The position numbers and the translations under genes were made by a program. DNA of 64,000 bases from PoT sp049331405 (lineage in GTDB: Bacteria; Planctomycetota; Planctomycetia; Isosphaerales; Isosphaeraceae): contig NZ_CP186274.1 of assembly GCF_049331405.1 (NCBI RefSeq), forward strand, positions 7,068,001 to 7,132,000, read 5' to 3'. Shown in pieces: positions 42,758 through 51,785 of this stretch (within the stretch, counting starts at the first letter, position 1; each line of letters begins with the position of its first letter). Below the pieces are notes generated by a model. The model was not told where the DNA came from, ran no database searches, and was given only the letters and a program-made list of their open reading frames with translations.

Positions 42758-45733
42758 ATGCCCTCATCTCGCCGGAGTGGACGTCGATTGTTGGCCGTCC
42801 TCTGCTTCCTCCCCTTCCTGCTGCTCGGTTTGATCTTCAATGGTCGGCTTGGTACGTCCGCGGCCGAACCTCGGAAGCCGACCTCTCCCAAATCCGTCAA
42901 GGCCGCTCGGACTCCCTGGACGACGTCCAGGCTCGTCGGGTCTCCCGAGCCGCCCCCCGCGTTCAAGGTCGTCCGGGCCTTCCCGAATCTGAAGTTCGAC
43001 CACCCCGCCCTCATCACTCGCTATCCCGAGGGTGACCGCCTCGTCGTCGGCGAGCAGAACGGCGTGCTGCACACGTTCCCCAATCGGCCCGACGCCAGGG
43101 CCGAGCTCTTCCTCGACCTTCCGAAGGAGATCAAGACCCTCTCCCAACTCCCCGGCTCGAAGGACGTCGAGGCAATCTACGGACTCGCGTTCCACCCCGA
43201 CTTCGCGAAGAACCGCCAGTGCTTCGTCTGCTACACTGTGCGAGGTTCGGACCCTCGCCAGCGCAATCTGCCGGACGGGACCCGAGTTTCTCGCTTCACC
43301 GTGACGAAGACGGATCCGCCCCGGATCGACGCGGCGAGCGAGGAGGTCATCATCGCGTTCCTCCAGGGGGGCCATAACGGCGGCGACATCCACTTCGGCA
43401 ACGACGGGATGCTCTACATCTCCACCGGCGACGCCGGGAACCCGAACCCGCCCGACCCCTTCGACACGGGCCAGGACGTCTCGGACCTGCTCTCCTCCAT
43501 CCTGCGGATCGACGTCGATCGAAAGGACGAGGGCAAGAATTACGCCGTCCCGAAAGACAACCCCTTCGTCGCGCTGAAAGGGGCCCGCCCCGAGGTCTGG
43601 GCCCTGGGCTTCCGCAACCCCTGGCGGATGAGTTTCGACCGCCAGACCGGGGAACTGTTCGTCGGCGACGTCGGCTGGGAGCTTTGGGAGTCGATCCATC
43701 GCGTCGAGAAAGGGGGGAACTACGGTTGGTCGGCGATGGAAGGGCCCCAGCCGATCAAGACGGAGAAGGTCGGACCGACGCCGATCCGCCCTGCCCTGAT
43801 CCCCCTGCCCCACACGATCGCCTGCAGCATCACCGGGGGACTGGTTTATCGCGGCAAGAAGTTCCCCGAGTTGCAAGGGGCCTACATCTTCGGCGACTGG
43901 GAGACCAGGCGCCTCTGGGCCGCGCGCTTCAACGGCGACCGGACCACCGAGATGCCCGAGATCGTCCGGCCTTCGCTCCGCATCGCCGCCTTCGGTGCCG
44001 ACAAGGAGGGCGAGATCTACATCGCCGAATACGACGAGGGAACCCTCTATACGATCGACAGGAACGACACCGGCAGCCGCAACTCTCAGTTCCCGACGAA
44101 GCTCTCGCAGACGGGACTCTTCGCCTCGACCAATAATCAGACGCCGGCCGCGGGTGTGGTCCCCTTCAAGGTGACCAGCCGCCAGTGGCAGGACGGTGCC
44201 ACCGCCGAGTACTGGGTGGCCATGCCCGGCGATGCCCCAGCCACGCTCTATGCCAAAGGGAAGCCGATCCCAGGCCTTGTCGACTGGCACGCGTTCCGCC
44301 TCCATTTCCCCAAGGGCTCGGTCCTCGTCCGGACCCTCTCCCTGGCCGGCCGTCGGGTCGAGACGCAGATCCTCCACTACGAAAACGTGGATTGGCGGGC
44401 CTATACCTTCGCCTGGCGCGATGACCAGCAGGACGCCGACCTCGTCCCCGGCGAGGGGATGGAGAAGGAACTCCACGTCGGCAAGCAGACGCGCACCTGG
44501 CAGTTCCACAGCCGGAGCCAGTGCATGTCGTGCCACAGCAACCACTCGGAGTACGCCCTCGCGTTCTTGCCCGAGCAGTTGAACCGGCCGGGCGCCGACG
44601 GTCAGAACCAACTCGTCGCGTTTACCCGGGGGGGCCTGATCCGTCGCGCCGCCGACGACGGCAGCTCGCTTCCTCCATTCGATAAGTCGACGGCCGCGAA
44701 GGAACGCAAGCTCGTCGACCCCGCCGACGCGAGCCAGCCGATCGAGTCGAGGGCCCGGAGCTACCTCCACGCCAACTGCGGCCATTGCCACGCCGACGAC
44801 GGCGGCGGCTCCGTCCCGCTGCGATTGAAGTTCCCGACTCCCATCAGCCGGATGCAGGCCCTCGACGTCAGGCCGACGCGGGGCGACTTTTCGCTCTCGG
44901 ACGCCTGCATCATCAAGCCGGGCGTACCGTCCTCGAGCACGCTCTACTTCCGCATGTCCAAGTTCGGCCGCGATCGGATGCCCCACATCGGCTCCGAACG
45001 CCCCGACGAGGCGGGCCTGAAGATCGTCGAGCAGTGGATCGCCAGCCTCGACCCGAAGGCGAACAAGGCCGACAAGGCATCGCAGGAGGGTTCGCCCGAC
45101 GCCCTCGTCACCGACCCGAAATCCGCGATGCCCCTCGCCCGCGAGCTGGGCCGTGGTGAGCTGAAGCCGGCGAAGCGCGACGCGATCCTCGCCTCGGCCG
45201 CCAAGCTCCCCCCGGGGCCGATCCGCGACCTCTTCGACGGCTATCTCCCCTCCGACAACAAGGGGGGCCGCAAGCTCGGCTCGAACCCCCAGCCTCGCGC
45301 GATCCTGGCGATGGCCGGGGACCCCAGCCGGGGCGAGGCCATCTTCTGGTCCAACGCCCTGAACTGCGGGACCTGCCACAAGGTCGGCGACCGCGGCAAG
45401 CAGATCGGTCCTGACCTCTCGACGATCGGCAAGCAACGCAGCCGCGAAGACCTCCTCGAGAGCATCCTCGACCCTTCGCGACGGATCGAGCCCAAGTTCG
45501 CCGCCTTCCTCGCCCTGACGGCCGACGGCCGTTCGGTGACCGGCCAGCTCGTCAGGCGCGATGACAGCGAGATCGTCCTCCGCGACAGCCAGGATCAGCA
45601 GATCGCCCTGCCCGCCAAGGACGTGGAGCAGCTCCAGCCGTCGCTGCGTTCGCTCATGCCCGACCAGCAGATCGCCAGCCTGACGGCCCAGGAAGCCGCG
45701 GACCTCCTCGCGTACCTGAGCAGCCTGAAATAG
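42758..45733 (+). CDS. PQQ-type sugar dehydrogenase fused to cytochrome c domains
   Basis: 991 residues. A signal peptide (LLAVLCFLPFLLLGLIFNGRL) leads to a glucose/sorbosone-dehydrogenase beta-propeller (about 65-440): YGLAFHPDFAKNRQCFVCYT, GGHNGGDIHFGNDGMLYISTGD, LGFRNPWRMSFDRQTGELF and GDVGWELWESIHRVEKGGNYGW. The second half has CxxCH heme-binding motifs at about residues 589, 674 and 870 and ends in a PVC-type cytochrome domain. It probably oxidises a sugar or aldose in the periplasm and passes electrons to haem. The ATG at 42758 follows GGAGCGGAG; the frame opens 34 codons earlier without signal-peptide character. A terminator follows at 45784. Confidence 0.9.
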   Translation: MPSSRRSGRRLLAVLCFLPFLLLGLIFNGRLGTSAAEPRKPTSPKSVKAARTPWTTSRLVGSPEPPPAFKVVRAFPNLKFDHPALITRYPEGDRLVVGEQNGVLHTFPNRPDARAELFLDLPKEIKTLSQLPGSKDVEAIYGLAFHPDFAKNRQCFVCYTVRGSDPRQRNLPDGTRVSRFTVTKTDPPRIDAASEEVIIAFLQGGHNGGDIHFGNDGMLYISTGDAGNPNPPDPFDTGQDVSDLLSSILRIDVDRKDEGKNYAVPKDNPFVALKGARPEVWALGFRNPWRMSFDRQTGELFVGDVGWELWESIHRVEKGGNYGWSAMEGPQPIKTEKVGPTPIRPALIPLPHTIACSITGGLVYRGKKFPELQGAYIFGDWETRRLWAARFNGDRTTEMPEIVRPSLRIAAFGADKEGEIYIAEYDEGTLYTIDRNDTGSRNSQFPTKLSQTGLFASTNNQTPAAGVVPFKVTSRQWQDGATAEYWVAMPGDAPATLYAKGKPIPGLVDWHAFRLHFPKGSVLVRTLSLAGRRVETQILHYENVDWRAYTFAWRDDQQDADLVPGEGMEKELHVGKQTRTWQFHSRSQCMSCHSNHSEYALAFLPEQLNRPGADGQNQLVAFTRGGLIRRAADDGSSLPPFDKSTAAKERKLVDPADASQPIESRARSYLHANCGHCHADDGGGSVPLRLKFPTPISRMQALDVRPTRGDFSLSDACIIKPGVPSSSTLYFRMSKFGRDRMPHIGSERPDEAGLKIVEQWIASLDPKANKADKASQEGSPDALVTDPKSAMPLARELGRGELKPAKRDAILASAAKLPPGPIRDLFDGYLPSDNKGGRKLGSNPQPRAILAMAGDPSRGEAIFWSNALNCGTCHKVGDRGKQIGPDLSTIGKQRSREDLLESILDPSRRIEPKFAAFLALTADGRSVTGQLVRRDDSEIVLRDSQDQQIALPAKDVEQLQPSLRSLMPDQQIASLTAQEAADLLAYLSSLK

Positions 45734-45783
45734 ACGCGAGCTGGACGAGAACTTCAGAGACGTCTGCCGACGTAGTCAATGAA

Positions 45784-45834
45784 CGAGCGCCAGGGAGGAT
45801 CGCTCGAGCGAACTCTCCCTGGCGCTCGTGTTTT
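45784..45834 (+). terminator. terminator hairpin after the dehydrogenase gene
   Basis: Perfect 14-bp inverted repeat (45784-45797 with 45815-45828) with an inner palindrome TCGCTCGAGCGA (45800-45811), giving a branched structure, followed by TGTTTT. Lies between convergent genes, so it may serve both. Confidence 0.75.
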
Positions 45835-45950
45835 GGTTCAGGATTGGAAATCGAACGGTACGACAGCAAACCTCGTTATTACAACTGGCAGAGTGCAGCT
45901 GCCCACGATTCAGGGTTCGCGCTATTGCACTCACCTAGGGTATCGACGGA

Positions 45951-47891
45951 TCAACGAGCCGGCTTCGATCGTGGGTTCTTCATGGTATAGAAATGACCAT
46001 CCTCGGCGCCGCCGAGGAAGTCGGGGATGGAGTCGCCGTCGAAATCGACGACCGTCGGGCTGACGTCGTGGCCCTCGATGTTCACGGGCGAGAGCAACCC
46101 CTCGTCGTGGAACTTCCAGAGACCGCCGGGATGCTCGACCTGGCGGAAGAATCTCGCGTTGGCGGCATTGAGCAGGAGGTCGTGGCGGTCGTCGCCGTCC
46201 CAGTCGACGATGCTCAACTTGCGGCGTCCGCTCTTGCCTGCCGTCCCGGCGTTGAGCCGCATGGGATGGTTCTCTCCATCGATCAGGGCACGCTTCGGGG
46301 CGAGCACGACGAGGCGGTCGTCTCGCTTGGCCCGTTCGAAGAAGGCGAGGAAGCCCTCCTGATCGAGCATGACCAGGTCGACGAGCCCATCCCTGTTCCA
46401 GTCGATGGCCGCAGGCGTCGTCCTCCATTGCGTCAGCAACTCCTTTCCGGAGGGTCGGAGCCAGCCCCAGGCCAGGGTCGGTTCGGGGCCCTCCCACTCG
46501 ACTTCGATCGGAGCTGCGGCGCCGAGCTTTGGCTTAGTCCGCGTGCCGACGTTGCGATACCAGACGACTCGGCCCAGGATCGAGTTCACGACGAGATCCG
46601 GCAGCCCGTCCATGTCCCAATCGGCTACGGTCAAGGTGGTGTAGCCCCATTTGGCCTCGGCAGGCCCCTGGATGCTCCCGTTGTGGCCGGCCTGGATCCG
46701 GATCACCTTGCCGTCGGCCTCGAGCTTGACGGGCTCGGCCCACTTCGGCCTCTCGACGTTAGGTCCGCTGAGATTTTCGATGAATCCGATGTAGCCGGCC
46801 GTGTTGCCGGAGACGATGTCGACGTCTCCATCCCCATCCCAGTCGAAGCCGAACGGGGTCGCGAGAGCCCCGAACTTCAGGTCACCGGCCTCCTGGCGGA
46901 AGTAGCGCGGGGCGAGGAAGCCGGGCGAACGATCCTCGCTCAGCTTCCCGGTATTCTCGACGAAGGCGACCCGCCCGTCCTCGTCGCCCACGATCAGGTC
47001 GATGTCGCCGTCCTTGTCCCAGTCGATCGCGGTTGGGGTGATCATCTCGAGGTCCATGGCGAGCGGACCTCCGTCGCTGGCCTTCAGGCGACGCCCCTTC
47101 GCATACTCGGGCTTCGTCCGGCTCCCGACGTTCTCGAAGTAGGTGAAGCCGTCGAGGAACTCGCCGCAGAGGAGGTCAAGGTCGCCGTCGCCGTCGAAGT
47201 CGGCGAAGTTCGGCGAGGGCCAGCCGAAGGTCTCGGCCGGGGCGCCGCCTGCCGCGACCTTGGTCGGTTTCTCGTATTTGGGCAGCTCGTTGGTGCCTGC
47301 GTTGCGGATCAGGTAGACGTAGCCACGGAGGGGGCCGCGGGTCCAGTGGCCCTCGCGGTCGTAGGCGTTGTCCCAGCCGTAGTCGGTCCAGTCGTCCACG
47401 CCCACGATCACGTCCGTCCTGCCGTCCCCCTCGTAATCCACGTAGCGCCAGAAATTGCCCCTGAGGTTTTTGGGATGCACGTTCATCGGGAGCGGGAGCG
47501 GCTTGCCGTCTTTCAGGCCCGAATTGAGGAAGTCGGGGTATTCCATCGCGGGCGAGAGGACCCTCGGCTTGCTGTCGACGTAGCTGACCTGGACATTCTG
47601 CAGGCCCAGGCTGATGCGTCGGCCCGCCTTGAACACGGGCATCTTCTGCCTGGCGGTGTCGCCCGAGGTGTTCTCGAAGACGTAGGTCCCGTTCGAGGGC
47701 TTGTCGGGGCAGACGACCACGAGGTCGAGGTCGCCGTCTTGGTCGAAGTCCATCGGCAGGGGCCAGGCCCAGAGGCCCACGCCCAGGTCCACCTCGAGGC
47801 CGGGGTTGTTGTATCTGAGCCGCTCGAGCCCCGCAGCCGAGGCTGCAGTCGAAGCCAGGAGCACGCAGAGAGTCGCCAGTATGGTTCTCAC
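45951..47891 (-). CDS. FG-GAP/VCBS-repeat secreted protein
   Basis: 646 residues from a GTG start giving the signal peptide VRTILATLCVLLASTAASAAG. The mature part is made of FG-GAP/VCBS repeats with calcium-type acidic loops: MDFDQDGDLDLVVV, DYEGDGRTDVIVGV, DFDGDGDLDLLCG, DWDKDGDIDLIVGD, DWDGDGDVDIVSG, DWDMDGLPDLVVN, DWNRDGLVDLVML and DFDGDSIPDFLGG. These form a beta-propeller. Binding partner unknown. The open frame continues 39 codons upstream from an ATG at 48008 without a signal peptide, so GTG at 47891 is preferred with some doubt. Confidence 0.82.
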   Translation of the reverse strand: MRTILATLCVLLASTAASAAGLERLRYNNPGLEVDLGVGLWAWPLPMDFDQDGDLDLVVVCPDKPSNGTYVFENTSGDTARQKMPVFKAGRRISLGLQNVQVSYVDSKPRVLSPAMEYPDFLNSGLKDGKPLPLPMNVHPKNLRGNFWRYVDYEGDGRTDVIVGVDDWTDYGWDNAYDREGHWTRGPLRGYVYLIRNAGTNELPKYEKPTKVAAGGAPAETFGWPSPNFADFDGDGDLDLLCGEFLDGFTYFENVGSRTKPEYAKGRRLKASDGGPLAMDLEMITPTAIDWDKDGDIDLIVGDEDGRVAFVENTGKLSEDRSPGFLAPRYFRQEAGDLKFGALATPFGFDWDGDGDVDIVSGNTAGYIGFIENLSGPNVERPKWAEPVKLEADGKVIRIQAGHNGSIQGPAEAKWGYTTLTVADWDMDGLPDLVVNSILGRVVWYRNVGTRTKPKLGAAAPIEVEWEGPEPTLAWGWLRPSGKELLTQWRTTPAAIDWNRDGLVDLVMLDQEGFLAFFERAKRDDRLVVLAPKRALIDGENHPMRLNAGTAGKSGRRKLSIVDWDGDDRHDLLLNAANARFFRQVEHPGGLWKFHDEGLLSPVNIEGHDVSPTVVDFDGDSIPDFLGGAEDGHFYTMKNPRSKPAR

Positions 47892-48080
47892 GCTCGGGTA
47901 TTCCCCCAGGTTCGAAGGTCGATCGCCCGTGCCTCGGGCCTCGCCGTGATTTCGACTCACGGTAGCCTTGGGCCGCGGCCACGCTCGCGCGCGGATGCTC
48001 GCCAGCATAGCGACCCTCGGCGAGTCGCCATACCGTTTCGAGATTCTACCGGATCCTCGAGGCGCCCGACTCGGGCGTCC

Positions 48081-48632
48081 TCAGTCCCCGGAGGACCCGA
48101 TGAACATGTAATCTCGCGGTTTCCCGGCCTCGTCGTGGATTGCGAAGTAGACGCCCTGCCACCTGCGGAGATCGTCACCAGGACGTCCATCCCCGCTCGC
48201 GAGGACTTGATCGAGCTGGGCCTGTGTGGGAGTCGTCGTGCCGAAGTGCTTCAGGAGCCGGTGCTTCGAGAGCGGAGCTGTCACGCCGAGCTCGATGATG
48301 TCTGAAGCATGGGTGATATGCAGGATCGAATGCGTGCCGTTCTCCCCCGCGATGTAGAGCAACTCGTCGACGGATCGCGGAGTGATGCCGCCCCTCGTGA
48401 ACCAATGGATGTGGATGGCCACCGAGATCGCTGCGATCATCCTGAAGACATACAGGCTGAGTCGGAACTTGATCGGCGTGTCGGGAGATAGGTCGCGGTC
48501 GCGGGGAATTCTGAAGAGCCCGCCGCGCGGGAGATAATCGCCCGACTCGAACTCTTCGTCATGGAGACGCCGGAGCGCCAACTCGGGGTCTGGATCGTAA
48601 GGCCTGGTGTAGTACCAGCCGCTCGCACCCAT
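48081..48632 (-). CDS. conserved planctomycete hypothetical protein (MGASGWYY type)
   Basis: 183 residues. Begins MGASGWYYTRPYDPDPELALRRLHDEEF, a start I recognise from a family of uncharacterised planctomycete proteins, with a second part mentioning no known catalytic motif (SVDELLYIAGENGTHSILHITH, then QLDQVLASGDGRPGDDLRRWQGVYFAIHDE). No signal peptide or clear membrane helix. The frame opens 36 codons further upstream without similarity. Function unknown; no operon partner within 180 bases. Confidence 0.75.
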   Translation of the reverse strand: MGASGWYYTRPYDPDPELALRRLHDEEFESGDYLPRGGLFRIPRDRDLSPDTPIKFRLSLYVFRMIAAISVAIHIHWFTRGGITPRSVDELLYIAGENGTHSILHITHASDIIELGVTAPLSKHRLLKHFGTTTPTQAQLDQVLASGDGRPGDDLRRWQGVYFAIHDEAGKPRDYMFIGSSGD

Positions 48633-48881
48633 CGCTGGTTGGTCCTGATGAGAATTCGGCAAACGCCCGCGGGCTCCGAGCGAGTACCCCGTCGATTGCC
48701 ATTTACGTTCGCGGATCCAGCTCGCCGGCGATGCGACCAACGCCAGGAACGAACGGGGAACTTACATCGGAATGACGTAAGTTCCCCGAGACGTGTGCTT
48801 GGGCGTAACGTTTCAAGCTCGGGCGTTTTCCGCCGGCCTGACGCCGATGCTGCGGGACCGAGCCGAGACGGATACTCGAGA

Positions 48882-50087
48882 TCAACCGAGCAGGCGGTCG
48901 ACCTTGGGCAGCATGGCGGAGAAGTTGATTTTGTGGTGGCAAGCTTCCTGGGCGGCGGCCAGGTCGGCGTCCTTCCAGTTGCGATCTTCTTCGGCCAGCT
49001 CGGCGTAGGACTCGCGGGCGACGCTCCGCATGCCGTGCGACTCGTAGTAGGTGTAGAACCGGGCGAGGTCGCCGAGCTTGGCCTTGGTCCCGCCGGCGAC
49101 CGAGCAACGGCCGTCGCAGCCGGGGCACATGGTCGGGTTCGACGCGAGCACGGCATCTCGGAGTTCGTCGATCTCCGCCTGCTTGAGGGGCTCGAAGCGG
49201 CGGGCGGCGTCGGCGTTCTCGCGGATCTGCTCGGTGTTCCGCAGCGTCACGCACGAGGCCGAGAACCGCTCGTCGGTCCAGATCGCCTGCAGCAACCCCT
49301 GGGCGGGGGTCAGCCCCTTCGCCTTGATCGAGGGGACATGCTCGGCGGTGAACTGGGTCTGCCCGCCGAGCTGCTTCATCGACACGAGGCCGATGTTCTT
49401 GGCGTGGCAGGCGTCGAGGGCCTTGTTGAGCGGGGCGTTCTTGTCGAGCCAGGGGGTGTACTTGAGCATGATGACGTCGATGAAGCCGCCGACCGCGGCA
49501 TTCTGGATCTGCTCGGCGATCATCGCGTCGTGGGTCGAGAAGCCGACGAATTTCACCTTGCCGGTCTTCTTGAGGGCCTCTGCGGCCTCCTTGAGTTCCT
49601 TGCTCTTCGGCCAGTCGGTCTGGGCGGTGTCGAGCCCGTGGAAGAAGAGGAGGTCGATGTAGTCGGTCTTGAGCGCCGCGAGGCGCTGGTCGAGCTTGTT
49701 GAGCATGTCCGACTGGGACTTCACGTGGCTCTTGGTCGCCAGGAAAATCGTCTTGCGGACTTCCGGCATGGCGGTCAGCCAGTCGCCGATGACCTTCTCG
49801 GAGTTCTTGTAGCCTTCGGCGGTGTCGAAGTAGCGGACGCCTTCTGCATAGGCGTTGCGGAGCAGACGGCTGAGGCCGGCCGGCTCGCCCACGGTCCCGT
49901 GGTTGAGCAGGGTGACTTCAACGCCCGTCTTGCCGAGCAGGCGCGTCGGCAGGACCTTCTTGCCCGCCCCTTCCTTGGCTTCCTGGGCCGAGGCGCCGCC
50001 TGCGACCAGGCCGGTCGCCGCGGTTGCCGCGAGGCCCGCCTGGAGGAAACCACGACGATCCAAGGGATTCGAATTCGGTTCGCCCAT
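48882..50087 (-). CDS. Tat-exported aldo/keto reductase-family protein
   Basis: 401 residues. Twin-arginine signal LDRRGFLQAGLAATAATGLVAGG at the N-terminus. The AKR tetrad is visible: Asp88 and Tyr93 in YFDTAEGY, Lys119 in FLATKSH and His150 in LLFFHGLD, with GFSTHDAMI and TLRNTEQIREN further on. The C-terminus has CPGCDGRC, a Cys cluster found in many bacterial AKRs of this type, perhaps for an iron-sulfur cluster. Presumably reduces sugar or aldehyde substrates; export before or after folding with cofactor is implied by the Tat signal. The ATG at 50087 is preferred over one 13 codons upstream. Confidence 0.9.
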   Translation of the reverse strand: MGEPNSNPLDRRGFLQAGLAATAATGLVAGGASAQEAKEGAGKKVLPTRLLGKTGVEVTLLNHGTVGEPAGLSRLLRNAYAEGVRYFDTAEGYKNSEKVIGDWLTAMPEVRKTIFLATKSHVKSQSDMLNKLDQRLAALKTDYIDLLFFHGLDTAQTDWPKSKELKEAAEALKKTGKVKFVGFSTHDAMIAEQIQNAAVGGFIDVIMLKYTPWLDKNAPLNKALDACHAKNIGLVSMKQLGGQTQFTAEHVPSIKAKGLTPAQGLLQAIWTDERFSASCVTLRNTEQIRENADAARRFEPLKQAEIDELRDAVLASNPTMCPGCDGRCSVAGGTKAKLGDLARFYTYYESHGMRSVARESYAELAEEDRNWKDADLAAAQEACHHKINFSAMLPKVDRLLG

Positions 50088-50420
50088 CTCTCGGTACTCC
50101 TCGATTCCACGAACGGAAGTTGTCAAGAAACCCGGCGTCCACCGTCATTCCCGAATCAGTCCCAGCGTGCGCATCGCGACGAGACGGCCCAGGATTTTCC
50201 CGTAGGCCTGGTCTGTCTGGTGGGAGCTGCTTGTCCGCCCCCGATGGTATATCGACTGCGCAGCGGGGAAAAGGGGGGAGCCGCTATCATAAACGTTCCG
50301 CCCCTGGGATTCATGGGAGATTCGCCAAGATGTTTAACAGCCCGGATCGACGTGATTCACGAACGGGTGAAGTGAGGAAGGCAAGTCTGAGTGACCGCCA
50401 CGAGAGATTCGCAGCGCATA
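50088..50420. other. 330-base gap upstream of the aldo/keto reductase
   Basis: Probably carries the minus-strand promoter of the aldo/keto reductase gene. No supported gene, RNA or clear hexamers seen before the tRNA terminator at 50421. Confidence 0.4.
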
Positions 50421-50454
50421 AAAAAAGGGCCATGTCTTGCGACATGGCCCTTTT
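50421..50454 (-). terminator. rho-independent terminator of tRNA-Leu
   Basis: Perfect 14-bp inverted repeat (50423-50436 with 50441-50454, loop TTGC). On the minus strand it starts 8 bases after the tRNA 3' end and is followed by six U's, a textbook intrinsic terminator; on the plus strand it also ends in TTTT. Confidence 0.88.
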
Positions 50455-50461
50455 ATCAAGG

Positions 50462-50548
50462 TGCCGAAGAGAGGACTTGAACCTCCACGGGCATGGTTAG
50501 CCCACTAGGACCTGAACCTAGCGCGTCTGCCAATTCCGCCACTTCGGC
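50462..50548 (-). tRNA. tRNA-Leu (anticodon CAG)
   Basis: 87 bases on the minus strand. The acceptor arms GCCGAAG and CTTCGGC pair perfectly with discriminator A; the D arm has GGCGGAATTGGCAGACGC, the anticodon stem-loop is CTAGG-TTCAGGT-CCTAG with CAG as anticodon, a long variable arm typical of class II tRNAs follows, and the T arm reads GAGGTTCAAGTCCTC. CCA is not encoded. Reads CUG leucine codons, abundant in this GC-rich genome. Confidence 0.96.
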
Positions 50549-50641
50549 TTGGTCGATGTACTCTAGTAAATTCACGAGTCCTTCGTCAACGGCGATTCGC
50601 CGAAAATGTTCGTAATCGATAGTCGCTGATGAGTTTGTGGC

Positions 50642-51706
50642 TCAGGGAGTCCGGATTGTAGGGGTTTCGATGGGGGTCGCGGGCGAGGGCGCCGGGGTAA
50701 GTTGCTTCCAGCGACTGGACTCGAAGGTTTGGTCGCCCAGGGGGGTGCGGCGGACGATCATAGCGGCGGTGTTGGGGATCGACTCGACGAGTCGGAGGCC
50801 ACGTTCGGGGCCGAGGACGTAGACGGCGGTGTCGAGGCTGTCGGCGAGGCCGCCATCGGGGGCGACGACGGTGACGCTGCAACGGTCGATGACGCCGATG
50901 CCCGTCCTCGGGTCGACGATGTGGGAGTAACGCTTGCCGTCGATCTCGACGAACTTCTCGGCGTCGCCCGAGGTCGAGACGGCGCCGTTTGCGAGGAGGA
51001 AGTGACGCTTGGGGGGACTCGAGGCGTCGAGCGGGGCGACGCCGATCGTCCAGCCGGCGCGGCCAGGGGGAGGGTCGCCCACGGCGATGTCGCCCGAACC
51101 GGCGACCAGCGCGATGGGGTAGCCTTCTTTCTTCAGGGTTTCGATCGCCGCGAAGGCGGCGTAGCCCTTGCCTATGCCGCCGGCGTCGAGCCGCATGCCC
51201 TTCTTGCGGAGCTGGACCGTCCTCGAGGCCGGGTCGAGCTTCAACTGGTCGGAGCCGACGAGGGCCCTGGCCTGGGCGATGCGGTCGGGGGTGGGGAGCT
51301 TGATTTCGCGGCGGGCACGACGCCAGAGGCGGACGACCGGGGCGACCGTGATGTCGAAGGCGCCTTCGGATTGCTCGTACATCGAGACGGAGCGGCTGAG
51401 GACATCGAAGAGGTCGGGGCTGACCGGGACGGGGGCCCCCCCTGCCTTCTCGCAGAGCCGCATCAACTCGCTGTCGTTGTTGTAGTCGGAGAGGATATTG
51501 TCGAGCTCGGCAATCCTGTCAAATGCCTTGCGCGAGGCGCGTCTGGCGGTTGCCTCGTCGTTGGTGTATAAAACAAGCTTAAACTCACTCCCCATGTGGG
51601 GCTCGGCGAACTCGAATCGGGACGGCTTCGGCGCCGGTTCGGCACCCAGTCCCGGACACCCCAACGCGAGGACGATCAGGCATCGGCCCGCAAATTTGAT
51701 CGACAT
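50642..51706 (-). CDS. apbE: FAD:protein FMN transferase (ApbE family)
   Basis: 354 residues. Attaches FMN from FAD to a Thr/Ser of flavoproteins in the periplasm, for example in RNF/NQR complexes (family knowledge). The signal sequence MSIKFAGRCLIVLALG precedes FEFAEPHMGSEFKLVLY, LDNILSDYNNDSEL, DAGGIGKGYAAFAAI, GSGDIAVGDPPPG, ANGAVSTSGD and YSHIVDPRTG (FAD and Mg sites), ending GGLADSLDTAVYVLG. GGGAG precedes the ATG at 51706. It diverges from the SUMF1-fold gene with 79 bases between them. No target flavoprotein gene is nearby. C-terminal tail is Pro/Thr-rich. Confidence 0.92.
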   Translation of the reverse strand: MSIKFAGRCLIVLALGCPGLGAEPAPKPSRFEFAEPHMGSEFKLVLYTNDEATARRASRKAFDRIAELDNILSDYNNDSELMRLCEKAGGAPVPVSPDLFDVLSRSVSMYEQSEGAFDITVAPVVRLWRRARREIKLPTPDRIAQARALVGSDQLKLDPASRTVQLRKKGMRLDAGGIGKGYAAFAAIETLKKEGYPIALVAGSGDIAVGDPPPGRAGWTIGVAPLDASSPPKRHFLLANGAVSTSGDAEKFVEIDGKRYSHIVDPRTGIGVIDRCSVTVVAPDGGLADSLDTAVYVLGPERGLRLVESIPNTAAMIVRRTPLGDQTFESSRWKQLTPAPSPATPIETPTIRTP

Positions 51707-51785
51707 CGGAGCGACGCTCCCGCAGACTTCGCTGTCGAAGGCTCCCACCGCCCTCGTTTCCGTATTTTCGTGGAGAATACCACAA

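Noticed and set aside
42764..45436. 890-codon antisense frame across the PQQ dehydrogenase
   Set aside because: Antisense composition only; the sense gene has signal peptide, propeller and three CxxCH motifs.
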